Positions 13,465-26,159 of a stretch of 64,000 nucleotides of DNA are shown piece by piece. Each line of letters opens with the position of its first letter. The stretch's first letter is position 1. Under the pieces are notes generated by a model, which ran no database searches, was not told the origin of the DNA, and saw nothing but the letters and a program-made list of their open reading frames with translations. Source of the stretch: Vigna angularis (taxonomy: Eukaryota > Streptophyta > Magnoliopsida > Fabales > Fabaceae); the NCBI RefSeq assembly GCF_016808095.1, contig NC_068972.1, forward strand, positions 5,965,001 through 6,029,000. Reading direction: 5' to 3'. The translations under genes were made by a program, and so were the position numbers.

Positions 13465-15018
13465 AATTAAATAGGGTTAAATATGTTTTTAGTTCCTAAA
13501 CTATTGGCCGTTTCTGGTTTTCGTCCCTCTTTCAAAGTAAGGTACAATTTGGTCCTCAATCTTTTCGAAACTTTGGTTTTAGTCCTCGAAAACTAACACC
13601 GTTAAATATGTGCTGACGTGGCTAACGGTAGACTGACATACGATTTTTTTTAAGTGTTTCTCACTCTTTCTCCCCTTCTCTCTCTTCCTTCCATCTTCCA
13701 CCCAACTTCATCCCTGGTTTCGTTTTTCTGATATTTATTAGCAGTTACGTTAATTTCTTTGGAAAGTTACTGTTTTTAAAAGTATCCTTTTGTTAAAAAT
13801 CTTTGGATTCCTCTCCCTTCTGATCATGTTCTCATGGAAAATACAGGATATTACATTAGTTTTATAATCGTGGGATTCATAGTACCATTCAGCTAATACA
13901 GGATATTACAACTCCAGCTTTAGTGCCCAAACTTTTCACCTAAATCAGGACAATGAAGTCAGCTATATTAAGCAGAAAAAATTAAAGCAGGAGAGGGAAA
14001 ATTCCCATGTATCCAAGGATTAATTTCAACTGTCCAGTTCCCCAGATGGCTTTTAACACTACTCCATATAACAATTTATGGTTCTGAAAGAAAGAAACGA
14101 ACTCTGAAATGGATATACTCAAAAGTAAGGTCTCATATTTCACAAAGATTCAGACAAAGGAAAACTTCTGATATGGTATAAGGCTTCCAAAATCTATTTA
14201 TTTATTTAGACACTCACTTGGAATGAAGAGGCCAACCACTCCTCATTAGGAATAAGAAGTACGCAACTTCATATAGCACTGGCCAATTATATAAAGAGAC
14301 CAATGCCTTCTACTGCATTTTACCATAACCTACAAAGGATGCAATCCCAAAATCCCAAGTTCAAACATTCTAACTGATGCATGCAGAAAGCATGCTTATA
14401 CCATGAAACATTGCAGGACTGATGTATCCAATGCGTTGTTAACTTCTGCATGGCTCCGAATTCCTTACCCTTTGCAATGGGGTTTCCCGATTTTCCATTT
14501 CAGGACTTGCATAATCATGGCCGTAGTATCTTTGGTTGCTTCTGTGGATTCAGTAAGTAAATTATTTAAATGCTTGTAAATACAAATATTAGCTGAATGG
14601 TACTATGAATCCCACGATTATAAAACTAATGTAATATCCTGTATTTTCCATGAGAACATGTTGAAGGGAGAGGAATCCAAAGATTTTTAACATAAGGATA
14701 CTTTTAAAAACAGTAACTTTCCAAAGAAATTAACATAACTGCTAATAAATATCAGAAAAACGAAACCAGAGATGAAGTTGGGTGGAAGATGGAAGGAAGA
14801 GAGAGAAGGGGAGAAAGAGTGAGAAACACTTAAAAAAAATCGTGTGTCAGTCTACCGTTAGCCACGTCAGCACATATTTAACGGTGTTAGTTTTCGAGGA
14901 CTAAAACCAAAGTTTCGAAAAGATTGAGGACCAAATCGTATCTTACTTTGAAAGAGGGACGAAAACCAGAAACGGCCAATAGTTTAGGGACTAAAAACAT
15001 ATTTAACCCAATTAAATA
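13465..15018. mobile_element. Mutator-like element with long TIRs and 9-bp TSD
   Basis: The element spans 13474-15009. Left arm about 13474-13898 and right arm about 14590-15009 are near-perfect inverted repeats, beginning GGGTTAAATATG and ending CATATTTAACCC. The flanking 9 bp AATTAAATA occur at both 13465-13473 and 15010-15018. Long TIRs plus a 9-bp target duplication are the hallmark of Mutator-like elements. No transposase is encoded in the roughly 690-bp interior, so it is non-autonomous. TIR identity of roughly 95% by eye suggests moderate age. Confidence 0.9.
14478..14548 (-). pseudogene. Exon-like fragment captured inside the MULE
   Basis: On the minus strand an acceptor-like GAATCCACAG is followed by an open frame encoding SNQRYYGHDYASPEMENR and a few more residues, and then a consensus donor CAAAG/GTAAGG. 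If translated on, the frame runs to a TAA at 14439-14441. This exon-with-splice-sites look within a transposon interior is what a Pack-MULE gene capture would give. I do not recognise the parent gene. Confidence 0.35.
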
Positions 15019-15109
15019 TAAATATCTATTCATATATTCTAATAAAATAACTTAAATAATTAATTTTTAAGTTTTGTTCACTTGAATATATTAAAATAAT
15101 AGTGATTAA

Positions 15110-16020
15110 AGAGGATTTGAAAGTAAATTTTTTTTATTTATTTAAGTGGATTTAGAAATAAATCATAATGAATTTAAAAGTAAAGTTTATAAAAATTAAT
15201 GTAAGATTTAATTAATGTGACAGATTAAAAAAATTTACTTTCAAATTTATTCTCATTTGTCTCTAAATTTATTCAAATAAATAACAAAAAATTTATCTCT
15301 AGATTCTTTCATATTCATTCAATTTCTTTCTTTTAAATTCATTTAAATAAATAAAGTGTTATTGATACTGTTCGATGATCAACGTCCCACAAGCATTAAT
15401 CGATACGAATACGATTCTCAAAGAAGAAAAGATTCCGTTTACTTTCTCCCCGTTTCCATCAATATCTACAACACTATACAAACTTTCTGTTATCTCGTAA
15501 CTGCAAAAGTTACGATCAAAACAATGTTCAGCGAAAATTTAGTTGATTTTGAAGAGGACAGGATATAGTGTGTGATATTGACTATTCATAGGTATCACAA
15601 GTTGAAGAAGTTTGTAAAGATTCTTCCTCGAACATAATGAAAAAAAGTAAAAAGAAGTCTGTGAAAAAAGCTATTATGGAAGTGTCAGAATCTCTGTGAC
15701 CATATTACCAACTCTATTCTTATTGGATAAATGTTCACATTAAACAAATCAACCTTCAACTACGTCCAAATTTAACTTTTATTGTTTTCATGACCTTTGC
15801 TTCAAGGGTTTTTGTACCGTATAATCAAGCATAACGTTACTTTTATAACATTTTTTTATAATATTTTAATATCAGTTATGTATTATTATGTGATTGGTTC
15901 AAAATTATTCCACAATCAATAATAATAATTATAAACACCAACTTCAATCAATCACATAATAACACATAAATAGTGTTAAAATATTGTCAAAAAAATATTA
16001 TCAAAATATTATTATCCTAT
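15110..16020. repeat. AT-rich MITE-like inverted repeats
   Basis: Two short inverted-repeat structures are visible. At about 15113-15325, the arms share TTTGAAAGTAAATTTTTT and AAATAAAT blocks. At about 15836-16005, arms of about 50 bp flank CACCAACTTC-type sequence and share ATTATGTGATTG. Both look like degenerate non-autonomous DNA transposons; no clean target duplication was found. A 70-codon frame at 15356-15568 lies between them and lacks recognisable features. Confidence 0.4.
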
Positions 16021-16239
16021 AATTAATCACTCTCACCAATATTTTCAAACATTTAAGATTAATTGAATAGTTGCATGTGAATAAAATTACTCTGATTTAA
16101 CTTGTTATAAAAAAAATTATATTTCAAAAATAAACTTTAAGGATTACAAATACATCATTATGTTCCACATCCACTAGAGATAAGGCCAATTATAGTTTAT
16201 AAGTGGGTGCAAACCTAATCCTACAAGTTTGTTTTGTGT

Positions 16240-16520
16240 GATTGAGTTAGGCTTAAAGTTCACTTCTAACACATTAATTAACCTTTGTCAATATGATATC
16301 TTTAATTTCAAACATTATAATTAATAGTTTAAGGATTAAGATTCACTAACCATTGTTTTCATCATTTTTCGGTATATTCGGGATTGAGTTAGGTTTAAAG
16401 TTCACTCCTAATACATTAATTAACCTTTGTCAATATGATATCTTTAATTTCAAACATTATAATTAATAGTTTAAGGATTAAGATTCACTGACTATTGTTT
16501 TCATCATTTTTCGGTATATT
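16240..16520. repeat. 142-bp tandem duplication, two copies
   Basis: The segment starting ATTGAGTTAGG at 16241 recurs at 16383 with only a few substitutions, ending at the second TTTTTCGGTATATT near 16519. It is a simple local duplication without coding content. Confidence 0.9.
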
Positions 16521-16524
16521 ATTT

Positions 16525-18546
16525 GCCTTCGTTTAAGTTTTTGGACATTAATGAATGTATGGATCCAATTATGTAACTATGCAAACATTAAAAATTGAAA
16601 CAAAAATGGTTTTCCTTCACGTATCTTCCTAAATTTGTTTTTAAGTAAACAATTATAGTTAATTTAAAATTTATTTGACGATTTTTCTTGCTATCATCAC
16701 AAGCACATGCCATTTAAATGTAATACATTTCAAGCAAATAATAAATATCTTATTTTCTTAAAAAATTAAGATTACACATACAAATTTTTATAAAAAATTT
16801 ATTAATATTTTTACATGATCATGATTAAATTTTATGGAGATGTTTCTTGAAAAACAAAAATAAGAGTTGAAATTCTATTTTATGTTATATAAATCAGAAT
16901 TTTAACAATTCAACTCTTCCTAAACATTCTACAAGCTTTTAATTTTGTTTTCTCTAAACCTTCCTTCCCTTCTTTCTAAATCTTTTGGCTCTTTCCTATC
17001 AGGTAGTGTCATTGAATGGGTAACAAAGTAAAGATAATTTCTAGTCAATCTAATTTTTTTTTAATAAAGTAAGTTCATTTTGTTTTAAAATCTCAATGTT
17101 AGTATTTTATGAGTGACTTGACATCTTGAATTCTCACAAAGTTGTGGGATGAGGTGATGATGTTTCTTCATGATCAATCTTTAACTTTGATATATTAGAT
17201 GTTTTCTAGGTGATTGGAATTTTTAGGAACAATTTTTGTCTTTTTTATTTTTTATTTTACTGTTTATTATTATTATTATTATTGTAATTTGGACGGTAAG
17301 CTTTTACTCGCACAAAGAGAAGCTGCATCGTAATAATAACTTTTAGACTTGTTTATGAATTGAACAACCATTACAATGATATCATGCTAATTTCAAATTA
17401 GAGATGCGACTGGGTTGATAATTTGTTTATGTGGAAATTGGATCTTAAATGTTGAATTGGGATACGAAATTTGAGCATTAAATGGCAATAGTAAATCTGA
17501 ATTGGTAAACGTTGGTTGGAGTAGAAATAAGTATTAGTGGAGGTTTAAGAATTATTAGAAAAGTTAATATTGCTTACTTGTTGATGCACACATGGATTGA
17601 CTCATGCCTACGATTATATTGATTTTGCATTTCAATTATAAGTTTATCACGTTCAAACTAAGTAAAATTATATATAATGATTAGGATGGTTGAAAAAAAT
17701 ATTAAAATAAACTGAGTTATATAGTATATTACAAAAACATCCTCACTTATATTTTAATAAACATGAGTATAAATTAAATTTGAACAATTACAATTAGATA
17801 AATATTCTAAATCCTAAATCATAAACTCTACATACAAGCAAAAGAAAAGAGAAAAGCAAGTTAATAAACAAAAGGAAGACATAGTTGTATAATCATGAGA
17901 AATTATAATTGTATAATCATAAAAATAAATATTAAAATGTAAAATAAATATGTCTTCCTTAATTGATTTGTGGAACATAAGTATGTGACTTTTGTTTTAA
18001 TTAATTTTTACTTTTAAAGTTTAATAAAATATTATTTATTTTATAATATTTACATATTCATTTTTACTTCACTTTTAATTAATTTATGTGATTTTTTTAT
18101 TATGTAAAAATGAGAAGAATTAATATAAAAATCATCCTAATTATTTACAAAATTAAATTTATTTATTAATTAATAATGATTACATACAAAATTTACAAGA
18201 CACAAAAAGTTAATAATGAGTAAACAAGAGTGACAAAAATTTAGGTCAATAAAAATTAGAATGGTTTCGTAAGTAATGTTAACTATTAGAGAATTTGACA
18301 ATGGAAGCTTAAAATTAGAATTAATGGAGTGAGTAATTTTAAAATTTAAACTTTAACAGCCTTTAAATTGTTATAATTGAAAGTTAATTATGTTATATAA
18401 TAAAAAATTAATTCATCCAAAAACACCATCTTTGTTTTTTTGTTATGTTTATTTCTTTCCTCATCGCACCAGCTTCCCCACAACCTATCACAACTTAAAT
18501 GTACAAGCATCACTTTCCTGAGAAATAATGTAAAATACCAAAATTA

Positions 18547-18589
<43 letters not shown>

Positions 18590-19750
18590 GGAGTAATTGA
18601 TTTCTTGAATTAGGAGGAGCCTCCTCATATATGTCTCTTCAACTGATACTTTGACAGTACAATAGTCAAATTAGATATTTGTAGTACTGGAATTAAAAAA
18701 GATCACAATAAAATGCAATACGTACAAAAGTAATAACTGTTGATTTTGTAGTATGTACTTAAATTATGCATAGCCACTTGAAGAACAATTACTACTGGTA
18801 TTAATAATAATAATATTATGAAAAAAAGAAGAAGAATAATTATTGATGGTTGTGTTAAGTGGTAGGTGGGGCTAGACTGGGTTCAGAGAACCAAATCTAT
18901 ACATAGTCGTTATTTGAGCAGTGCAGTACTTATCTACATCTTTTCTTGCCTTCCATTATCAGGTCGGCCCAATATCTTAACTTCCAATAATTCTTACCAC
19001 TCTACTCTACTTTAGTCAACACTCTTTGCTTTTCAATTCATTTTCTTCCTTTAACCTTTATTTGGATAAATCAAACAAAACTCACCAAATAACAAACAAA
19101 TCTAATGTGAAAAGAGAAAACAAGTGTAAAGTTTGTACGAGGCAGAAATTCACTTAAAAGATCAAATATAGTATATGTTTCTATCACATTCAATCATTTC
19201 ACATTATACATAGATAGGGGCATGGATTAGTATATGTTTTTCTTATTACGCATCCTAGGTATACTTAAATCTAGAACGAGGTAGTCATCAATCCCTCCTT
19301 CTTCGTTTTAAAGTATTTTTTTATAATTCAAATGAAAAATAAATAGTTTTTATTTTATTTATATAGATAAAAAGTAATAATTTATTAAATGAGTTTTGAT
19401 CTCAAGTTTGTTAAATGATATTTTTAAGATCAGCTGTAAATATTGTTTATCTTATAATCTTGTTTGTCATAATTTCGTCTTTAAAAAACGTTTCAAATAG
19501 TGAGGTATTTAAAGTGCTTTACTATTTATTTTTAAACAATATAAAATTATTGAGTATAGTAAAAACATAAGTCTTAGTCGAGATCTAAAAGAAATGACTC
19601 ATCCTTAAACAGAGGACTTAAGAGACCTAATGTTTCATTATTGACCCTATGTTGGATGTTAATATTTCGATTTTAAGTCCATTGAATGATGTCTTTAAGA
19701 CCAATCACCATACTTATAAGGTATTGTCCGTTTTAAAACCTTGTCCATCA
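16525..19750. other. AT-rich intergenic sequence with trinucleotide microsatellites
   Basis: No gene was recognised. It contains a short (TTA)n near 17264-17284 and a (TTA)15-like run at about 18545-18590. The rest is AT-rich without clear repeats. Confidence 0.5.
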
Positions 19751-19754
19751 CAAT

Positions 19755-20046
19755 TTTATCTATATAAAACATCTCGAAGGATAAAAATAAAATAAATATT
19801 TAAACTATTTTAAGTTTCTTGTGCAAGATTATTGGAGGTAGTATAAACAAAACTTAAAAAATTAATATTTAAAAAAATGAGATCATCATTATTCTATTAT
19901 TTTATCTATATAAAACATCTCGAAAGATAAAAATAAAATAAATATTTAAACTACTTTAAGTTTCTTGTACAAAATTATTGAAGGTGGTATAAACAAAACT
20001 TAAAAAATTAATATTTAAAAAAATGAGATCATCATTATTCTATTAT
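19755..20046. repeat. 146-bp tandem duplication, two copies
   Basis: TTTATCTATATAAAACATCT begins at 19755 and again at 19901, and both copies continue through TAAACAAAACTTAAAAAATT to ATCATCATTATTCTATTA. The copies are nearly identical. A 64-codon frame starting at 20023 begins at the end of copy 2 and has no family resemblance. Confidence 0.9.
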
Positions 20047-20722
20047 GTTTTTACAACAAGACAGATTATTAAACACATAAGAGAAGGTAAAACTCATGAA
20101 GACATTTACTTTTTTTGTTATTTTTTTATCGGCAAAACGAAGTATACTTTTTTGGTTATTGAATCTGGCGAAAAAGGAGTGAGACACCATAACGTTAAAC
20201 CAATTATGTTTGTGTAGGTTTTGTTCTACTCTGTTGACACTACCAATTATACAAATTATACAGATTCATCAACTGCGTTCCACCATTTCCTACTTTTTCC
20301 TAACACTAATCGCGCACAAATATTATCACTTAACATAATAAAGTCATTGTCATGTGCACAAAAAAATCAATATTTGTTATGAAAAGTGTTATAAGTGGTA
20401 ATTAATATAAGATATTTGGGTGTTTGATTTCATATTTAAGATATATAAAATTTTCACAAATTTATTGTTAAGTTTTCATATCTTAAATATGGACCTTCCT
20501 CCTCACAAGTTTTCAAGCATGCTATATGGAGATTTTGTGTACGCAATATTTCACTTCCTTCTGTAATTTTTTGTAAAGTTTAAATTTAGATTTTTTACTC
20601 TACCGTCTAGAATAGCACTTGATTTATTAAATTGATTTCGCGTGTGTATAAATGTGAAATGAAATATATATGAAATATTATATCAATTTAACACTTTAAA
20701 TATCGATGTACATTATACGATT

Positions 20723-20724
<2 letters not shown>

Positions 20725-20802
<78 letters not shown>
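20725..20802. repeat. (AT)39 microsatellite
   Basis: Uninterrupted AT dinucleotide run of about 78 bp. Confidence 0.95.
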
Positions 20803-20806
<4 letters not shown>

Positions 20807-23800
20807 AAGCATTTAATTATATTTTTGTTAAAGTTTTGATGTTTTCTCAGAGAAACTAGTGTTTGTATTTATCTTTTGCATGAGAGTATGCCACCAATTA
20901 TGATAAAGATGGTGCAGTGCATATATAACATAAACGAGGGATCCATCATGGGTGAAGCACGAGAATCTTCTTCAAACTAATGCGTCGTTGTTCCCTCACA
21001 GTCTAAAACATGAGTATTAAAACCAAAGCTTATTATTTTTCATAATTATGCTCACATCGTATCATACTTCTGAATCTCTTTATTAAGATCCTGTTCATAA
21101 CAATTTATTAATTTAAGTAAACTAAAACCCGTAACCTGTTTGAATTAACACCAGTTTTATAATTAAAAAAAAAAACATAAAAGAAAAAGAAGGGACAGAT
21201 GAACATTAGAATCTCAAAAAAATCTAGATAGCAGCGTAATCCTCAATTCATCCCCACTTTGACCCCACCATATGTCACACTATTTCCTTTTAAGTGTCTA
21301 ATCTAAACACATTATCCACTCAAAACCTTTCATCTGTAGCTTTAGGGCAAAATTGGAAAACAAACATTTCTCGAATACTTCCCTCTAGAACCTTACATAT
21401 TCATATTCATTCTCTAGCTCGCTAAGCTCCAAAACTGCAATTAATGATTTTAACTTTGAACAAATAATTGCATTCAAAAATCATTTTCGGAGTTCATTTT
21501 TATAAAAGTAAGGTTTGGAGATTTGTAATTATAAAAAAAATCCGCAAATATCACTAAAGTAATATTGTTATATGAAATTAGGAAAAATATTTTTTTATGC
21601 AAAAAACAACTAGTTTTTTTACCACATAACAACAAAATACTGTCTTCCAAAATCACAATTGGATGCGTCATTAATTAATTAGACTCGCCTGCACTCATTG
21701 GATGTGTCATTAATTTATTAAATTGTTTTCTTCAAACTCGATATAATTAGTTGTGTTGTCTTCTCTGCTTTCAAATCATGTAACCCAAACAAACCAATAG
21801 ATTTTGCCAAAAAAAAAAACTCAATTTGATTCCCTTAATTATTATTTTACTATTACAAAATTAATGTACAATGAGTTGGGAAACCTGTGCACTGGATGTC
21901 GAACAGTACCACCTGCATCGGATGACATACAACAACCAAAGTCTGCCTTTTTCTTCAAATTAGTACTAAAAATTGAATGTTCTAAATTTTAGAATTCTTA
22001 ATAATTGAATACCATCCCATGTCACAGTAAAGTATACTCATTAATCTATATCGTTTAAAATTAAAATTAAAATTAAAATTAAAATTAAAAATAATTTAAA
22101 TATGCATTCTTATTCAGAACGTTTTAAATATTGTAATCGATCAACGTGAGTAATCATGTTTTCACATATTCTAACTTCCTATTTTAATTAGTTATGGGGA
22201 AAAAAAATACCAATACTAGCTATCTCTTTATCGAAACCCAGAAAGTTTACAATGCATTCATAATGTTTTGATTTTAAAAAGTAGAAATAAAAGACGTACT
22301 AAACATTAAAACCCTGCTTCTTGAGATACTTCATGAACTCGTTACAGTATGCTTTTTAGACAGAAAATATTAGGGCAATTGTTTGAATATAAAATTTGGT
22401 GATAGGGAAAAGGAATGGCTCTTTGACTATCACCTTCAACTTTTTCATTTGGCTTCAGCAATGTTCAACGGGTTAGACCTTATGGGCATATAAAACAAAA
22501 TAGGAAAGTTGACAGTGAATCTCCCTGTATCCTCACCTTTCAACAAGACTGATTATATGACAAAATAAAATAACAAAATGGCCCAAAAAACTCAACTCTT
22601 GTTGAAAAATTAAACACTTAACACAGAATGAAACTATAATTCTTTCAAAAGTCTTCATCATAAATATAAGATTTTTCTAAAACCATTAAAAGAAGGGAGG
22701 TGGGGCCACTCATATTTTCTGCAAATCCACATTCTTATTTCCATTCAACCATTGTCAAAGAAACATATTCATCCTTTTGAGTGAATGTTTGAACTTTCTT
22801 AAAATATGAAATAATACTCTTGAAAATTTCCATTTATTGAAATAAAAACAAGTTATTTAAGTTTTACCCCCTCCTGTCAAGTGTTACAGTATTTCAGTGT
22901 CACTTAATATCTCCATTGAAACTATATACAATAGTCAGCCATTTTAGATATGTGTTAAAGTTATAAATTAAAAAAAAAAACAAAGAAAATTAATTATATA
23001 ACAATTTACGAAATAATAATATAAAATATTTGTGTTATCAATATATTTTAATAACATTTTAAAGTTAATGTTAAACATAATGAAGCTGTTTGAGTGAGCC
23101 TTTCATCCTGTGGTCACTCTGTACAAAGTTTCTCACGATGTGAGAGTAATATACTCTCTTTGGACCAACAGAAAATTTGCCAATCTCATTATATCATATG
23201 TAAGTATTAAATTATAAATTAGATTTTTCCAGTATAGAAGCTAGAACATGACTGCTATATATCATAATGAGATGCCATGTTTTTGACCTAATATTCTCTT
23301 TTCTTTTCTTCTTATTTATCTTGATGTCTGATGCATAATTGATCGTCATTTCATTTTTACACATCTCAATTCTAGAAACTTCCCACGCACAAAAAAACAT
23401 AATTATAAATCCAAAACTAGCATTCTCTACTTATGTTGTCATACAAGATCTAGGGTGGAGGAAAATAAGAAAAATAAAGTGAATCAAATTAATTAATCTT
23501 GTCAAACACTGGCATATAAGATCAACCTTCTTCAAAGTTTCAAGGTAAAAGTAGATAATTTTGTTGGATAATCATCTATTAACCTGATCAACAAAGTACA
23601 CTGATACATATCACAGGGAGGACATTTTCTTCTCACTGAAGCAAGCATTGTTGTAAATTTTGTACTGACATTTCGTCCTTATATCATTCAATGTTTTCTT
23701 TTGGATAGTAAGACAAATTAAAATACAATATCGTAATCAAATATTTTTGTTTGGTTAATACGACACTTGCAAAGGAAAAAAGTCACTGTTCAAATAGAGG

Positions 23801-25080
23801 CGCCTTGGTCAGATCATCAATATATTAACATTCTGTCATAACCGTCGGCACAAACTTTGCATCATGTCGGCAAAGATTGACAAGGGAAGGCCTCCAAAAG
23901 GTAAATGTCTATCATAGACCAGAGCGTTCTATCTTGATCCATGTTCCAATTTCAACGGCATTTATAAACCTTGTTCTAATTCAAGAAAATCATTCTAGTT
24001 GTGCACATGGTAGAGGTCAGATGTTGATGATACGAGATCCATAACATAACCAAATGAAAAGGAGTGATTGTCATTTCTCAACCGTTGTTGATGTATCACT
24101 GTTTTTTTTCTTATAATTTGTCTGGTCATTGGTCAAGATTTCGGTGAACTCAGAATCATTTAGGGATTGAATGCTACTTATCCAAACCATAAACATGTAT
24201 ATACTATAAATATCTATAAAATATATAAGGCTACCGACATGAACTTGATGGACATAAAGAGTTCCGAAATATCTTGTTCCACCAACACACACCTGAAACA
24301 ATCTCCAGAAATAGATCGGTATCGATATTTAATACCAAGAAAATCTTTCTTGATGTCACTCTACTGAATGAAAAAGAAGATATTCATTGATTCTTCTAAT
24401 CTAATTGCAAAACATCAAAGAGAGACGTGTTACTTTGAAATTAATCATTTCCATGATACCTATTTAAACATAAATTCTTTCTTACCCTCGAAAACTCAAG
24501 GGTTTTGAAGTTTTAAGAAACTCTTCCTTTCATCTTTTCTGTGTTCAAAATGTTGATCCGACAAGTAATCGTCCTAAAACTCTTTCTTAATGTATCTCTC
24601 CCTAGTGTATCCGAACTTATTTAACTTTTGGGAGAATTTTTCCAAAACCCTTACATTTCTCTTGCTAGCACAACAACTATCATGTTTAAATGTTGAGACT
24701 GCCATTTATGTTTGAATATGAAGAAAGTTATGATTAGAAGAAACATTGTTTGCACTCTAACTTTAGTTCCAGACGCATAGAATAAGAGAATGGATACACC
24801 AGTTATTTGTCATATACTATATATATCATTCTCTAGTAGAGCTTAAATACATACATACCAGAGATCCTGAAGCTTCTACAAACTTCCAGAAATAGTTTTT
24901 ATTCAATGAATACAAATCTGCCGCAAAAGTACCTCAAAAGGGCAACACACCCACACATGTGTAGAATCGTCTATGTATTACTAAGGAGAAAGAAAGACCC
25001 ATGATCAAAAGTAGAATCCTTCTAGCTAGCCTCCCCCAACTGATTACACCGTACGGAACTACGGATCTAACAAAACAACG
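20803..25080. other. Intergenic sequence, no gene recognised
   Basis: It holds an (AAAATT)n run at about 22056-22092 and otherwise AT-rich sequence. A stretch at about 23770-24720 has more balanced composition and resembles decayed transcribed or transposon sequence, for example the ACGTGTTACTTTGAAATT region. I could not assign it: no frame above about 75 codons there is convincing on either strand. Confidence 0.4.
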
Positions 25081-25500
25081 GATCACATAAACCATTCCCT
25101 AAAATTTGTGGCATCTCTCACCAAACCCAGCAATGGTGAGAGTAATCTTCTCTCATTCCTTGACCTTGTATCCCATTCCATATACACCTCAACGCAACTT
25201 TCCCAGCAGCAGCCTTCAAAACCAAAATCACCTTCAACCAACAAAGAGGGCAAACCGAAACACAGACGCTGACACAAACACCCACACACACTCAAGCATT
25301 TTTCTTTTGTAGGATACAACAAATATCCTCATAATCCTGTCAGAGCCATTATCTTGAATATTCAACATACTTAAGACGGAAACTTATAACATTACTTGTA
25401 ATCTGGAACAACTTGCGTAGGTTGATCCGTACGGTCTCACAACCTCAAACAAACACAAAAACAAATTACCTTACTTATACAAACAGCAAGAAATCAATGA

Positions 25501-26112
25501 TCAGAGGGTATAACTCCAAAGGTTATCTGCATCAGAATTGCCAGGCGAATCATCAGAAGAAAAGGAACTGATCCTTGGGGGACTAACCTGCATTCCCCTG
25601 GCCATGTCATCAAGCAAATTCGGCATGTTCAACAACTCATCCTCATCATAGTACTCATCACGCCTCTCCGACTCCTGTCCAATATCAGGGTTTATCGCCT
25701 GCCCACTCTCCTGCGGCGCCCTCACGAGCCTAGCCTGCGCTGCTGCCGCAGCCGCGGCTTGAATATCGGTGGCAGACAATGACGCGGGAATCGGGTACGA
25801 GAGTATGGAATTGGGGAAGTTAAGGGGCGTGTCGGGTCCCTTCAACGCAAAAGCCGCGACATCATAGGCCGCCGCAGCCATGTCCGGTGCCGGGTAAGTC
25901 CCCAGCCAAATGCGCGTGGTTTTACGTGGCTCCCTTATCTCCGACACCCACTTACCGCAACGGGAGCGCGTCCCCCTGTAGCGGAAGCCGGCGGAAGGAG
26001 TGGGAGACGGAGAGGACGTGGTTGGGGTTGGCGAAGAGGAGGATGAGTGAGGAAAGTTATCAGGGACTTGTATTGGTGGTGGTGGCACGTTTCCAAAAGG
26101 GTTGCCATCCAT
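25501..26112 (-). CDS. DREB-subfamily AP2/ERF transcription factor (ERF group III-like)
   Basis: A single-exon protein of 203 residues; a nuclear DNA-binding factor. A Ser/Pro/Thr-rich N-terminus (residues 22-40) precedes one AP2 domain at about 44-101. That domain starts [18 protein letters not shown] and carries the DREB-type Val and Glu rather than the Ala and Asp of ERF-type domains. An alanine run (about 118-126), an acidic [18 protein letters not shown] block and a C-terminal LWSYTL follow. There is no CBF PKKRAGR signature, so it is not DREB1. The closest fit is the A-4/group III set related to Arabidopsis ERF023-ERF028; the exact orthologue is uncertain. The ATG is preceded by a (CAA)n leader, which supports the start. 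Coding sequence is GC-rich and intronless like the DREB1 gene 16 kb away, on the same strand. Confidence 0.9.
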   Translation of the reverse strand: MDGNPFGNVPPPPIQVPDNFPHSSSSSPTPTTSSPSPTPSAGFRYRGTRSRCGKWVSEIREPRKTTRIWLGTYPAPDMAAAAYDVAAFALKGPDTPLNFPNSILSYPIPASLSATDIQAAAAAAAQARLVRAPQESGQAINPDIGQESERRDEYYDEDELLNMPNLLDDMARGMQVSPPRISSFSSDDSPGNSDADNLWSYTL

Positions 26113-26127
26113 GTAGAATAGTAGAAT

Positions 26128-26153
26128 TAGTAGTAGTAGTTGTTGTTGTTGTA
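26128..26153 (-). promoter_or_regulatory. (CAA)n(CTA)n 5' leader of the DREB-type gene
   Basis: Read on the minus strand, a CAA repeat followed by a CTA repeat sits 20-40 nt before the ATG. CAA-rich leaders are unstructured and known to favour translation (as in the tobamovirus omega leader). The role here is inferred. Confidence 0.4.
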
Positions 26154-26159
26154 GACAGG

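Noticed and set aside
25083..25322. 79-codon Cys-rich frame downstream of the second DREB gene
   Set aside because: It lies in the probable 3' region of that gene on the same strand, with no recognisable peptide family or signal; Cys content may be chance.
9262..26112. The two DREB genes as a tandem duplicate pair
   Set aside because: They share only the AP2 domain and LWSY end; the CBF signature, N-terminus and acidic region differ, so they are members of different subgroups.
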